Made by a program: the position numbers and the translations under genes
The notes under the pieces: model-generated
Told to the model about the DNA's origin: nothing
Seen by the model: only the letters and a program-made list of their open reading frames with translations
The model's database searches: none
Source: Argentina anserina
Taxonomy: Eukaryota; Streptophyta; Magnoliopsida; Rosales; Rosaceae
DNA length: 64,000 bases
Assembly (NCBI RefSeq): GCF_933775445.1
Contig: NW_026089442.1
Coordinates: 248,001 to 312,000 of the forward strand
Reading direction: 5' to 3'
Shown: positions 23,859 to 37,340 of the stretch, one piece after another
How positions within the stretch are numbered: position 1 is the stretch's first letter
Layout: the number at the start of each line of letters is the position of its first letter

Positions 23859-26800
23859 TTTCTTTCAAACTGAGTATCTTTTTATCGTTTGAGTATGTTT
23901 ACTATTGCACTTTGAGTATCTTTTCAATTCTCGTTTGAGTATCATTCTGTAAGCCTTTCTGATGCGAGTTTTTCTTATATTTGAGAGTGTTTCCAGTGTG
24001 GGCGTGTGTTTCTTTCAAACTGAGTATCTTTCTATCGTTTGAGTATGTTTACTATTGCACTTTGAGTATCTTTTCAATTCTCGTTTGAGTATGTTTCTAT
24101 AAGGTTTTCTGATGCGAGTTTCTCTTGAATTTGAGAGTGTTTCCAGTGTCGGCGTGTGTTTCTTTCAAACTGAGTATCTTTTTATCGTTTGAGTATGTTT
24201 ACTATTGCACTTTGAGTATCTTTTCAATTCTCGTTTGAGTATCATTCTGTAAGCCTTTCTGATGCCAGTTTTTCTTATATTTGAGAGTGTTTCCAGTGTG
24301 GGCGTCTGTTTCTTTCAAACTGAGTATCTTTGTATCGTTTGAGTATGTTTACTATTGCACTTTGAGTATCTTTTCAATTCTCGTTTGAGTATCATTCTGT
24401 AAGCCTTTCTGATGCGAGTTTTTCTTATATTTGAGAGTGTTTCCAGTGTGGGCGTGTGTTTCTTTCAAACTGAGTATCTTTCTATCGTTTGAGTATGTTT
24501 ACTATTGCACTTTGAGTATCGTTTCAATTCTCGTTTGAGTATCTTTCTCAACGGCTTTCGATGCGAGTTTTTCTTGAATTTGAGAGAGTTTCCAGTGTGG
24601 GCGTGTGTTTCTATCCAACTGAGTATCTTTCTATCGTTTGAGTATGTTTACTATTGCACTTTGAGTATCTTTTCAATTCTCGTTTGAGTATCTTTCTGAA
24701 CGGCTTTCGATGCGAGTTTTTCTTGAATTTGAGAGTGTTTCCAGTGTGGGCGTGTGTTTCTTTCAAACTGAGTATCTTTCTATCGTTTGAGTATGTTTAC
24801 TATTGCACTTTGAGTATCTTTTCAATTCTCGTTTGAGTATCTTTCTGAACGGCTTTCGATGCGAGTTTTTCTTGAATTTGAGAGTGTTTCCAGTGTGGGC
24901 GTGTGTTTCTTTCAAACTGAGTATCTTTCTATCGTTTGAGTATGTTTACTATTGCACTTTGAGTATCTTTTCAATTCTCGTTTGAGTATGTTTCTGTAAG
25001 CCTTTCTGATGCGAGTTTTTCTTGAATTTGAGAGTGTTTCCAGTGTGGGCGTGTGTTTCTTTCAAACTGAGTATCTTTCTATCGTTTGAGTATGTTTACT
25101 AGTGCACTTTGAGTATCTTTTCAATTCTCGTTTGAGTATCATTCTGTAAGCCTTTCTGATGCGAGTTTTTCTTATATTTAAGAGTGTTTCCAGTGTGGGC
25201 GTGTGTTTCTTTCAAACTGAGTATCTTTCTATCGTTTGAGTATGTTTACTATTGCACTTTGAGTATCTTTTCAATTCTCGTTTGAGTATCTTTCTGAACG
25301 GCTTTCGATGCGAGTTTTTCTTGAATTTGAGAGTGTTTCCAGTGTGGGCGTGTGTTTCTTTCAAACTGAGTAACTTTCTATCGTTTGAGTATGTTTACTA
25401 TTGCACTTTGAGTATCTTTTCAATTCTCGTTTGAGTATCTTTCTGAACGGCTTTCGATGCGAGTTTTTCTTGAATTTGAGAGTGTTTCCAGTGTGGGCGT
25501 GTGTTTCTTTCAAACTGAGTATCTTTCTATCGTTTGAGTATGTTTACTATTGCACTTTGAGTATCTTTTCAATTCTCGTTTGAGTATGTTTCTATAAGGT
25601 TTTCTGATGCCAGTTTCTCTTGAATTTCAGAGTGTTTCCAGTGTGGGCGTGTGTTTCTTTCAAACTGAGTATCTTTTTATCGTTTGAGTATGTTTACTAT
25701 TGCACTTTGAGTATCTTTTCAATTCTCGTTTGAGTATCATTCTGTAAGCCTTTCTGATGCGAGTTTTTATTATATTTGAGAGTGTTTCCAGTGTGGGCGT
25801 GTGTTTCTTTCAAACTGAGTATCTTTCTATCGTTTGAGTATGTTTACTATTGCACTTTGAGTATCTTTTCAATTCTCGTTTGAGTATGTTTCTATAAGGT
25901 TTTCTGATGCGAGTTTCTCTTGAATTTGAGAGTGTTTCCAGTGTCGGCGTGTGTTTCTTTCAAACTGAGTATCTTTTTATCGTTTGAGTATGTTTACTAT
26001 TGCACTTTGAGTATCTTTTCAATTCTCGTTTGAGTATCATTCTGTAAGCCTTTCTGATGCCAGTTTTTCTTATATTTGAGAGTGTTTCCAGTGTGGGCGT
26101 CTGTTTCTTTCAAACTGAGTATCTTTGTATCGTTTGAGTATGTTTACTATTGCACTTTGAGTATCTTTTCAATTCTCGTTTGAGTATCATTCTGTAAGCC
26201 TTTCTGATGCGAGTTTTTCTTATATTTGAGAGTGTTTCCAGTGTGGGCGTGTGTTTCTTTCAAACTGAGTATCTTTCTATCGTTTGAGTATGTTTACTAT
26301 TGCACTTTGAGTATCGTTTCAATTCTCGTTTGAGTATCTTTCTCAACGGCTTTCGATGCGAGTTTTTCTTGAATTTGAGAGAGTTTCCAGTGTGGGCGTG
26401 TGTTTCTTTCAAACTGAGTATCTTTCTATCGTTTGAGTATGTTTACTATTGCACTTTGAGTATCTTTTCAATTCTCGTTTGAGTATCTTTCTGAACGGCT
26501 TTCGATGCGAGTTTTTCTTGAATTTGAGAGTGTTTCCAGTGTGGGCGTGTGTTTCTTTCAAACTGAGTATCTTTCTATCGTTTGAGTATGTTTACTATTG
26601 CACTTTGAGTATCTTTTCAATTCTCGTTTGAGTATCTTTCTGAACGGCTTTCGATGCGAGTTTTTCTTGAATTTGAGAGTGTTTCCAGTGTGGGCGTGTG
26701 TTTCTTTCAAACTGAGTATCTTTCTATCGTTTGAGTATGTTTACTATTGCACTTTGAGTATCTTTTCAATTCTCGTTTGAGTATGTTTCTGTAAGCCTTT

Positions 26801-27230
26801 CTGATGCGAGTTTTTCTTGAATTTGAGAGTGTTTCCAGTGTGGGCGTGTGTTTCTTTCAAACTGAGTATCTTTCTATCGTTTGAGTATGTTTACTAGTGC
26901 ACTTTGAGTATCTTTTCAATTCTCGTTTGAGTATCATTCTGTAAGCCTTTCTGATGCGAGTTTTTCTTATATTTAAGAGTGTTTCCAGTGTGGGCGTGTG
27001 TTTCTTTCAAACTGAGTATCTTTCTATCGTTTGAGTATGTTTACTATTGCACTTTGAGTATCTTTTCAATTCTCGTTTGAGTATCTTTCTGAACGGCTTT
27101 CGATGCGAGTTTTTCTTGAATTTGAGAGTGTTTCCAGTGTGGGCGTGTGTTTCTTTCACACTGAGTATCTTTCTATCGTTTGAGTATGTTTACTATTGCA
27201 CTTTGAGTATCTTTTCAATTCTCGTTTGAG
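23790..27230 (+). repeat. 12-monomer duplication rich in 149-bp units, offset 1795 bp
   Basis: Bases 23790-25434 match 25585-27229 at 1795 bp. Both copies hold a run of three consecutive 149-bp units (24438-24884 and 26233-26679), the first of which has the private changes GTATCGTTTC, CTCAACGG and GAGAGAGTTTCC. A further 149-bp unit follows at 25185 and 26980. Copy-specific mutations are CTATCCAACTG (about 24613), GAGTAACTTTC (about 25369), TTTTTATTATATT (about 25765) and TTTCACACTG (about 27155). Confidence 0.9.
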
Positions 27231-29999
27231 TATGTTTCTGTAAGGCTTTCTGATGCCAGTTTCTCTTGAATTTGAGAGTGTTTCCAGTGTGGGCGTGTGT
27301 TTCTTTCAAACTGAGTATCTTTCTATCGTTTGAATATGTTTACTATTGCACTTTGAGTATCTTTTCAATTCTCGTTTGAGTATCATTCTGTAAGCCTTTC
27401 TGATGCGAGTTTTTCTTGAATTTGAGAGTGTTTCCAGTGTGGGCGTGTGTTTCTTTCAAACTGAGTATCTTTCTATCGTTTGAGTATGTTTACTAGTGCA
27501 CTTTGAGTATCTTTTCAATTCTCGTTTGAGTATGTTTCTGTAAGGCTTTCTGATGCTAGTTTCTCTTGAATTTCAGAATGTTTCCAGTGTGGGCGTGTGT
27601 TTCTTTCAAACTGAGTATCTTTCTATCGTTTGAGTATGTTTACTATTGCACTTTGAGTATCTTTTCAATTCTCGTTTGAGTATCATTCTGTAAGCCTTTC
27701 TGATGCGAGTTTTTCTTGAATTTGAGAGTGTTTCCAGTGTGGGCGTGTGTTTCTTTCAAACTGAGTATCTTTCTATCGTTTGAGTATGTTTACTATTGCA
27801 CTTTGAGTATCTTTTCAATTCTCGTTTGAGTATCATTCTGTAAGCCTTTCTGATGCGAGTTATTCTTATATTTGAGAGTGTTTCCAGTGTGGGCGTGTGT
27901 TTCTTTCAAACTGAGTATCTTTCTATCGTTTGAGTATGTTTACTAGTGCACTTTGAGTATCTTTTCAATTCTCGTTTGAGTATCATTCTGTAAGCCTTTC
28001 TGATGCGAGTTTTTCTTGAATTTGAGAGTGTTTCCAGTGTGGGCGTGTGTTTCTTTCAAACTGAGTATCTTTGTATCGTTTGAGTATGTTTACTATTGCA
28101 CTTTGAGTATCTTTTCAATTCTCGTTTGAGTATCATTCTGTAAGCCTTTCTGATGCGAGTTTTTCTTGAATTTGAGAGTGTTTCCAGTGTGGGCGTGTGT
28201 TTCTTTCAAACTGAGTATCTTTTTATCGTTTGAGTATGTTTACTATTGCACTTTGAGTATCTTTTCAATTCTCGTTTGAGTATCATTCTGTAAGCCTTTC
28301 TGATGCGAGTTTTTCTTGAATTTGAGAGTGTTTCCAGTGTGGGCGTGTGTTTCTTTCAAACTGAGTATCTTTTTATCGTTTGAGTATGTTTACTATTGCA
28401 CTTTGAGTATATTTTCAATTCTCGTTTGAGTATCATTCTGTAAGCCTTTCTGATGCGAGTTTTTCTTGAATTTGAGAGTGTTTCCAGTGTGGGCGTGTGT
28501 TTCTTTCAAACTGAGTATCTTTTTATCGTTTGAGTATGTTTACTATTGCACTTTGAGTATCTTTTCAATTCTCGTTTGAGTATCATTCTGTAAGCCTTTC
28601 TGATGCGAGTTTTTCTTATATTTCAGAGTGTTTCCAGTGTGGGCGTGTGTTTCTTTCAAACTGAGTATCTTTCTATCGTTTGAGTATGTTTACTATTGGA
28701 CATTGAGTATCTTTTCAATTCTCGTTTGAGTATCATTCTGTAAGCCTTTCTGATGCGAGTTTTTCTTGAATTTGAGAGTGTTTCCAGTGTGGGCGTGTGT
28801 TTCTTTCAAACTGAGTATCTTTTTATCGTTTGAGTATGTTTACTATTGCACTTTGAGTATCTTTTCAATTCTCGTTTGAGTATCATTCTGTAAGCCTTTC
28901 TGATGCGAGTTTTTCTTGAATTTGAGAGTGTTTCCAGTGTGGGCGTGTGTTTCTTTCAAACTGAGTATCTTTTTATCGTTTGAGTATGTTTACTATTGCA
29001 CTTTGAGTATCTTTTCAATTCTCGTTTGAGTATCATTCTGTAAGCCTTTCTGATGCGAGTTTTTCTTGAATTTGAGAGTGTTTCCAGTGTGGGCGTGTGT
29101 TTCTTTCAAACTGAGTATCTTTTTATCGTTTGAGTATGTTTACTATTGCACTTTGAGTATATTTTCAATTCTCGTTTGAGTATCATTCTGTAAGCCTTTC
29201 TGATGCGAGTTTTTCCTGAATTTGAGAGTGTTTCCAGTGTGGGCGTGTGTTTCTTTCAAACTGAGTATCTTTTTATCGTTTGAGTATGTTTACTATTGCA
29301 CTTTGAGTATCTTTTCAATTCTCGTTTGAGTATCTTTCTATAAGGTTTTCTGATGCTAGTTTCTCTTGAATTTGAGAGTGTTTCCAGTGTGGGCGTGTGT
29401 TTCTTTCAAACTGAGTATCTTTCTATCGTTTGAGTATGTTTACTATTGCACTTTGAGTATCTTTTCAATTCTCGTTTGAGTATCATTCTGTAAGCCTTTC
29501 TGATGCGAGTTTTTCTTATATTTGAGAGTGTTTCCAGTGTGGGCGTGTGTTTCTTTCAAACTGAGTATCTTTCTATCGTTTGAGTATGTTTACTATTGCA
29601 CTTTGAGTATCTTTTCAATTCTCGTTTGAGTATCTTTCTGAACGGCTTTCGATGCGAGTTTTTCTTGAATTTGAGAGTGTTTCCAGTGTGGGCGTGTGTT
29701 TCTTTCAAACTGAGTATCTTTCTATCGTTTGAGTATGTTTACTATTGCACTTTGAGTATCTTTTCAATTCTCGTTTGAGTATGTTTCTGTAAGGCTTTCT
29801 GATGCCAGTTTCTCTTGAATTTGAGAGTGTTTCCAGTGTGGGCGTGTGTTTCTTTCAAACTGAGTATCTTTCTATCGTTTGAATATGTTTACTATTGCAC
29901 TTTGAGTATCTTTTCAATTCTCGTTTGAGTATCATTTTGTAAGCCTTTCTGATGCGAGTTTTTCTTATATTTGAGAGTGTTTCCAGTGTGGGCGTGTGT
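27231..29999 (+). repeat. Satellite monomers; right part is a long-range copy of 19850-21700
   Basis: From 28690 onward the sequence follows 19850-21700 at an offset of 8840 bp, marked by CACATTGAG (19859 and 28699), GTATATTTTC, TTTTTCCTGAA, CTATAAGG/GCTAG, the 149-bp unit (20689 and 29529), GTCGGCG (21449 and 30289) and GTGCTTCC (21587 and 30427). The left part, about 26973-28100, resembles 14984-16100 at roughly 12.0 kb. Private changes include GAGTTATTCTTATAT near 27860, ATTGGACATTG near 28697 and TACCATTGCACTTTCAG near 30190. No gene is seen. Confidence 0.82.
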
Positions 30000-32900
30000 T
30001 TCTTTCAAACTGAGTATCTTTCTATCGTTTGAGTATGTTTACTATTGCACTTTGAGTATCTTTTCAATTCTCGTTTGAGTATGTTTCTGTAAGGCTTTCT
30101 GATGCGAGTTTCTCTTGAATTTGAGAGTGTTTCCAGTGTGGGCGTGTGTTTCTTTCAAACTGAGTATCTTTCTATCGTTTGAGTATGTTTACCATTGCAC
30201 TTTCAGTATCTTTTCAATTCTCGTTTGAGTATGTTTCTATAAGGTTTTCTGATGCGAGTTTCTCTTGAATTTGAGAGTGTTTCCAGTGTCGGCGTGTGTT
30301 TCTTTCAAACTGAGTATCTTTTTATCGTTTGAGTATGTTTACTATTGCACTTTGAGTATCTTTTCAATTCTCGTTTGAGTATCATTCTGTAAGCCTTTCT
30401 GATGCGAGTTTTTCTTATATTTGAGAGTGCTTCCAGTGTGGGCGTCTGTTTCTTTCAAACTGAGTATCTTTGTATCGTTTGAGTATGTTTACTATTGCAC
30501 TTTGAGTATCTTTTCAATTCTCGTTTGAGTATCATTCTGTAAGCCTTTCTGATGCGAGTTTTTCTTATATTTGAGAGTGTTTCCAGTGTGGGCGTGTGTT
30601 TCTTTCAAACTGAGTATCTTTCTATCGTTTGAGTATTTTTACTATTGCACTTTGAGTATCTTTTCAATTCTCGTTTGAGTATCTTTCTGAACGGCTTTCG
30701 ATGCGAGTTTTTCTTGAATTTGAGAGTGTTTCCAGTGTGGGCGTGTGTTTCTTTCAAACTGAGTATCTTTCTATCGTTTGAGTATGTTTACTATTGCAGT
30801 TTGAGTATCTTTTCAATTCTCGTTTGAGTATCATTCTGTAAGCCTTTCTGATGCGAGTTTTTGTTATATTTGAGAGTGCTTCCAGTGTGGGCGTCTGTTT
30901 CTTTCAAACTGAGTATCTTTGTATCGTTTGAGTATGTTTACTATTGCACTTTAAGTATCTTTTCAATTCTCGTTTGAGTATCTTTCTGAACGGCTTTCGA
31001 TGCCAGTTTCTCTTGAATATCAGAGTGTTTCCAGTGTGGGCGTGTGTTTCTTTCAAACTGAGTATCTTTCTATCCTTTGAGTATGTTTACTATTGCACTT
31101 TGAGTATCTTTTCAATTCTCGTTTGAGTATGTTTCTATAAGGTTTTCTGATGCGAGTTTCTCTTGAATTTGAGAGTGTTTCCAGTGTCGGCGTGTGTTTC
31201 TTTCAAACTGAGTATCTTTTTATCGTTTGAGTATGTTTACTATTGCACTTTGAGTATCTTTTCAATTCTCGTTTGAGTATGTTTCTATAAGGTTTTCTGA
31301 TGCCAGTTTCTCTTGAATTTCAGAGTGTTTCCAGTGTGGGCGTGTGTTTCTTTCAAACTGAGTATCTTTCTATCGTTTGAGTATGTTTACTATTGCACTT
31401 TGAGTATATTTTCAATTCTCGTTTGAGTATCATTCTGTAAGCCTTTCTGATGCGAGTTTTTCCTGAATTTGAGAGTGTTTCCAGTGTGGGCGTGTGTTTC
31501 TTTCAAACTGAGTATCTTTTTATCGTTTGAGTATGTTTACTATTGCACTTTGAGTATCTTTTCAATTCTCGTTTGAGTATCTTTCTATAAGGTTTTCTGA
31601 TGCTAGTTTCTCTTGAATTTGAGAGTGTTTCCAGTGTGGGCGTGTGTTTCTTTCAAACTGAGTATCTTTCTATCGTTTGAGTATGTTTACTATTGCACTT
31701 TGAGTATCTTTTCAATTCTCGTTTGAGTATCATTCTGTAAGCCTTTCTGATGCGAGTTTTTCTTGAATTTCAGAGTGTTTCCAGTGTGGGCGTGTGTTTC
31801 TTTCAAACTGAGTATCTTTCTATCGTTTGAGTATGTTTACTATTGCACTTTGAGTATCTTTTCAATTCTCGTTTGAGTATCATTCTGTAAGCCTTTCTGA
31901 TGCGAGTTTTTCTTGAATTTCAGAGTGTTTCCAGTGTGGGCGTGTGTTTCTTTCAAACTGAGTATCTTTCTATCGTTTGAGTATGTTTACTATTGCACTT
32001 TGAGTATCTTTTCAATTCTCGTTTGAGCATCTTTCTGAACGGCTTTCGATGCGAGTTTTTCTTGAATTTGAGAGTGTTTCCAGTGTGGGCGTGTGTTTCT
32101 TTCAAACTGAGTATCTTTCTATCGTTTGAGTATGTTTACTATTGCACTTTGAGTATCTTTTCAATTCTCGTTTGAGTATCATTTTGTAAGCCTTTCTGAT
32201 GCGAGTTTTTCTTATATTTGAGAGTGTTTCCAATGTGGGCGTGTGTTTCTTTCAAACTGAGTATCTTTCTATCGTTTGAGTATGTTTACTATTGCACTTT
32301 GAGTATCTTTTCAATTCTCGTTTGAGTATCATTCTGTAAGCCTTTCTGATGCGAGTTTTTCTTATATTTGAGAGTGTTTCCAGTGTGGGCGTGTGTTTCT
32401 TTCAAACTGAGTATCTTTCTATCGTTTGAGTATGTTTACTATTGCACTTTGAGTATCTTTTCAATTCTCGTTTGAGTATGTTTCTGTAAGGCTTTCTGAT
32501 GCGAGTTTCTCTTGAATTTGAGAATGTTTCCAGTGTGGGCGTGTGTTTCTTTTAAACTGAGTATCTTTCTATCGTTTGAGTATGTTTACTATTGCACTTT
32601 GAGTATCTTTTCAATTCTCGTTTGAGTATGTTTCTATAAGGTTTTCTGATGCGAGTTTCTCTTGAATTTGAGAGTGTTTCCAGTGTCGGCGTGTGTTTCT
32701 TTCAAACTGAGTATCTTTTTATCGTTTGAGTATGTTTACTATTGCACTTTGAGTATCTTTTTAATTCTCGTTTGAGTATCATTCTGTAAGCCTTTCTGAT
32801 GTGAGTTTTTCTTATATTTGAGAGTGCTTCCAGTGTGGGCGTCTGTTTCTTTCAAACTGAGTATCTTTGTATCGTTTGAGTATGTTTACTATTGCACTTT

Positions 32901-33612
32901 GAGTATCTTTTCAATTCTCGTTTGAGTATCATTCTGTAAGCCTTTCTGATGCGAGTTTTTCTTATATTTGAGAGTGTTTCCAGTGTGGGCGTGTGTTTCT
33001 TTCAAACTGAGTATCTTTCTATCGTTTGAGTATGTTTACTATTGCACTTTGAGTATCTTTTCAATTCTCGTTTGAGTATGTTTCTGTAAGGCTTTCTGAT
33101 GCGAGTTTCTCTTGAATTTGAGAGTGTTTCCAGTGTGGGCGTGTGTTTCTTTCAAACTGAGTATCTTTCTATCGTTTGAGTATGTTTACTATTGCACTTT
33201 GAGTATCTTTTCAATTCTCGTTTGAGTATCTTTCTGAACGGCTTTCGATGCGAGTTTTTCTTGAATTTGAGAGTGTTTCCAGTGTGGGCGTGTGTTTCTT
33301 TCAAACTGAGTATCTTTCTATCGTTTGAGTATGTTTACTATTGCAGTTTGAGTATCTTTTCAATTCTCGTTTGAGTATCATTCTGTAAGCCTTTCTGATG
33401 CGAGTTTTTCTTATATTTGAGAGTGCTTCCAGTGTGGGCGTCTGTTTCTTTCAAACTGAGTATCTTTGTATCGTTTGAGTATGTTTACTATTGCACTTTG
33501 AGTATCTTTTCAATTCTCGTTTGAGTATCTTTCTGAACGGCTTTCGATGCCAGTTTCTCTTGAATATCAGAGTGTTTCCAGTGTGGGCGTGTGTTTCTTT
33601 CAAACTGAGTAT
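30000..33612 (+). repeat. 16/17-monomer duplication, offset 2397 then 2547 bp
   Basis: Bases 30000-30560 match 32397-32957 at 2397 bp (CTATAAGG at 30237 and 32634, GTGCTTCC at 30427 and 32824). Bases 30573-31065 match 33120-33612 at 2547 bp, including the pair of 149-bp units 299 bp apart (30578 and 30877; 33125 and 33424). The change of offset means that one whole monomer was gained in the right copy or lost from the left between the zones. The pair of 149-bp units also occurs at 22189, 37323 and 42879. Confidence 0.85.
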
Positions 33613-34360
33613 CTTTTTATCGTTTGAGTATGTTTACTATTGCACTTTGAGTATCTTTTCAATTCTCGTTTGAGTATCATTCTGTAAGCCTTTCTGATGT
33701 GAGTTTTTCTTATATTTGAGAGTGCTTCCAGTGTGGGCGTCTGTTTCTTTCAAACTGAGTATCTTTGTATCGTTTGAGTATGTTTACTATTGCACTTTGA
33801 GTATCTTTTCAATTCTCGTTTGAGTATCATTCTGTAAGCCTTTCTGATGCGAGTTTTTCTTATATTTGAGAGTGTTTCCAGTGTGGGCGTGTGTTTCTTT
33901 CAAACTGAGTATCTTTCTATCGTTTGAGTATGTTTACTATTGCACTTTGAGTATCTTTTCAATTCTCGTTTGAGTATGTTTCTGTAAGGCTTTCTGATGC
34001 GAGTTTCTCTTGAATTTGAGAGTGTTTCCAGTGTGGGCGTGTGTTTCTTTCAAACTGAGTATCTTTCTATCGTTTGAGTATGTTTACTATTGCACTTTGA
34101 GTATCTTTTCAATTCTCGTTTGAGTATCTTTCTGTAAGCCTTTCTGATGCGAGTTTTTCTTATATTTGAGAGTGCTTCCAGTGTGGGCGTCTGTTTCTTT
34201 CAAACTGAGTATCTTTGTATCGTTTGAGTATGTTTACTATTGCACTTTGAGTATCTTTTCAATTCTCGTTTGAGTATCTTTCTGAACGGCTTTCGATGCC
34301 AGTTTCTCTTGAATATCAGAGTGTTTCCAGTGTGGGCGTGTGTTTCTTTCAAACTGAGTA
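32700..34360 (+). repeat. 6-mer (898 bp) and 5-mer (749 bp) offset copies
   Basis: Bases from about 32700 to 33220 match 33598 to 34118 at 898 bp, marked by GATGTGAG (32798 and 33696) and CTGTAAGG (33084 and 33982). The following 149-bp unit and its GTGCTTCC neighbour match at 749 bp (33423 and 34172; 33491 and 34240). Both offsets are whole numbers of monomers minus the 149-bp units they contain, as expected from unequal exchange in register. Confidence 0.78.
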
Positions 34361-34929
34361 TCTTTCTATCCTTTGAGTATGTTTACTATTGCACTTTGAG
34401 TATCTTTTCAATTCTCGTTTGAGTATGTTTCTATAAGGTTTTCTGATGCGAGTTTCTCTTGAATTTGAGAGTGTTTCCAGTGTGGGCGTGTGTTTCTTTC
34501 AAACTGAGTATCTTTTTATCGTTTGAGTATGTTTACTATTGCACTTTGAGTATCTTTTCAATTCTCATTTGAGTATCTTTCTGAACGGCTTTCGATGCGA
34601 GTTTTTCTTGAATTTGAGAGTGTTTCCAGTGTGGGCGTGTGTTTCTTTCAAACTGAGTATCTTTCTATCGTTTGAGTATGTTTACTATTGCACTTTGAGT
34701 ATCTTTTCAATTCTCGTTTGAGTATCATTCTGTAAGCCTTTCTGATGCGAGTTTTTCTTGAATTTCAGAGTGTTTCCAGTGTGGGCGTGTGTTTCTTTCA
34801 AACTGAGTATCTTTCTATCGTTTGAGTATGTTTACTATTGCACTTTGAGTATCTTTTCAATTCTCGTTTGAGTATCATTCTGTAAGCCTTTCTAATGCGA
34901 GTTTTTCTTGAATTTCAGAGTGTTTCCAG

Positions 34930-37340
34930 TGTGGGCGTGTGTTTCTTTCAAACTGAGTATCTTTCTATCCTTTGAGTATGTTTACTATTGCACTTTGAGT
35001 ATCTTTTCAATTCTCGTTTGAGTATGTTTCTATAAGGTTTTCTGATGCGAGTTTCTCTTGAATTTGAGAGTGTTTCCAGTGTCGGCGTGTGTTTCTTTCA
35101 AACTGAGTATCTTTTTATCGTTTGAGTATGTTTACTATTGCACTTTGAGTATCTTTTCAATTCTCGTTTGAGTATGTTTCTATAAGGTTTTCTGATGCCA
35201 GTTTCTCTTGAATTTCAGAGTGTTTCCAGTGTGGGCGTGTGTTTCTTTCAAACTGAGTATCTTTCTATCGTTTGAGTATGTTTACTATTGCACTTTGAGT
35301 ATATTTTCAATTCTCGTTTGAGTATCATTCTGTAAGCCTTTCTAATGCGAGTTTTTCCTGAATTTGAGAGTGTTTCCAGTGTGGGCGTGTGTTTCTTTCA
35401 AACTGAGTATCTTTTTATCGTTTGAGTATGTTTACTATTGCACTTTGAGTATCTTTTCAATTCTCGTTTGAGTATCTTTCTATAAGGTTTTCTGATGCTA
35501 GTTTCTCTTGAATTTGAGAGTGTTTCCAGTGTGGGCGTGTGTTTCTTTCAAACTGAGTATCTTTCTATCGTTTGAGTATGTTTACTATTGCACTTTGAGT
35601 ATCTTTTCAATTCTCGTTTGAGTATCATTCTGTAAGCCTTTCTGATGCGAGTTTTTCTTGAATTTCAGAGTGTTTCCAGTGTGGGCGTGTGTTTCTTTCA
35701 AACTGAGTATCTTTCTATCCTTTGAGTATGTTTACTATTGCACTTTGAGTATCTTTTCAATTCTCGTTTGAGTATGTTTCTATAAGGTTTTCTGATGCGA
35801 GTTTCTCTTGAATTTGAGAGTGTTTCCAGTGTCGGCGTGTGTTTCTTTCAAACTGAGTATCTTTTTATCGTTTGAGTATGTTTACTATTGCACTTTGAGT
35901 ATCTTTTCAATTCTCGTTTGAGTATGTTTCTATAAGGTTTTCTGATGCCAGTTTCTCTTGAATTTCAGAGTGTTTCCAGTGTGGGCGGTGGTTTCTTTCA
36001 AAACTGAGTATCTTTCTATCGTTTGAGTATGTTTACTATTGCACTTTGAGTATCTTTTCAATTCTCGTTTGAGTATCATTCTGTAAGCCTTTCTGATGCG
36101 AGTTTTTTCTTGAATTTCAGAGTGTTTCCAGTGTGGGCGTGTGTTTCTTTCAAACTGAGTATCTTTCTATCGTTTGAGTATGTTTACTATTGCACTTTGA
36201 GTATCTTTTCAATTCTCGTTTGAGTATCATTCTGTAAGCCTTTCTGATGCGAGTTTTTCTTGAATTTCAGAGTGTTTCCAGTGTGGGCGTGTGTTTCTTT
36301 CAAACTGAGTATCTTTCTATCCTTTGAGTATGTTTACTATTGCACTTTGAGTATCTTTTCAATTCTCGTTTGAGTATGTTTCTATAAGGTTTTCTGATGC
36401 GAGTTTCTCTTGAATTTGAGAGTGTTTCCAGTGTGGGCGTGTGTTTCTTTCAAACTGAGTATCTTTTTATCGTTTGAGTATGTTTACTATTGCACTTTGA
36501 GTATCTTTTCAATTCTCGTTTGAGTATGTTTCTATAGGTTTTCTGATGCCAGTTTCTCTTGAATTTCAGAGTGTTTCCAGTGTGGGCGTGTGTTTCTTTC
36601 AAACTGAGTATCTTTCTATCGTTTGAGTATGTTTACTATTGCACTTTGAGTATCTTTTCAATTCTCGTTTGAGTATCATTCTGTAAGCCTTTCTAATGCG
36701 AGTTTTTCCTGAATTTGAGAGTGTTTCCAGTGTGGGCGTGTGTTTCCTTTCAAACTGAGTATCTTTTTATCGTTTGAGTATGTTTACTATTGCACTTTGA
36801 GTATCTTTTCAATTCTCGTTTGAGTATCTTTCTATAAGGTTTTCTGATGCTAGTTTCTCTTGAATTTGAGAGTGTTTCCAGTGTGGGCGTGTGTTTCTTT
36901 CAAACTGAGTATCTTTCTATCGTTTGAGTATGTTTACTATTGCACTTTGAGTATCTTTTCAATTCTCGTTTGAGTATCATTCTGTAAGCCTTTCTGATGC
37001 GAGTTTTTCTTGAATTTCAGAGTGTTTCCAGTGTGGGCGTGTGTTTCTTTCAAACTGAGTATCTTTCTATCCTTTGAGTATGTTTACTATTGCACTTTGA
37101 GTATCTTTTCAATTCTCGTTTGAGTATGTTTCTATAAGGTTTTCTGATGCGAGTTTCTCTTGAATTTGAGAGTGTTTCCAGTGTCGGCGTGTGTTTCTTT
37201 CAAACTGAGTATCTTTTTATCGTTTGAGTATGTTTACTATTGCACTTTGAGTATCTTTTCAATTCTCGTTTGAGTATGTTTCTATAAGGTTTTCTGATGC
37301 CAGTTTCTCTTGAATTTCAGAGTGTTTCCAGTGTGGGCGT
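34930..37340 (+). repeat. 5-mer/4-mer tandem block (steps 750, 602 and 750 bp)
   Basis: CTATCCTTTGAG recurs at about 34965, 35715, 36317 and 37067, each followed by an ATAAGG/GCGAG monomer, a GTCGGCG monomer (GGGCG in the third copy) and an ATAAGG/GCCAG monomer. The 602-bp step is four monomers plus inserted bases. CTAATGCGAG (about 35342 and 36692) marks a 1350-bp composite step. Small indels begin inside this block at about 35987. Confidence 0.82.
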
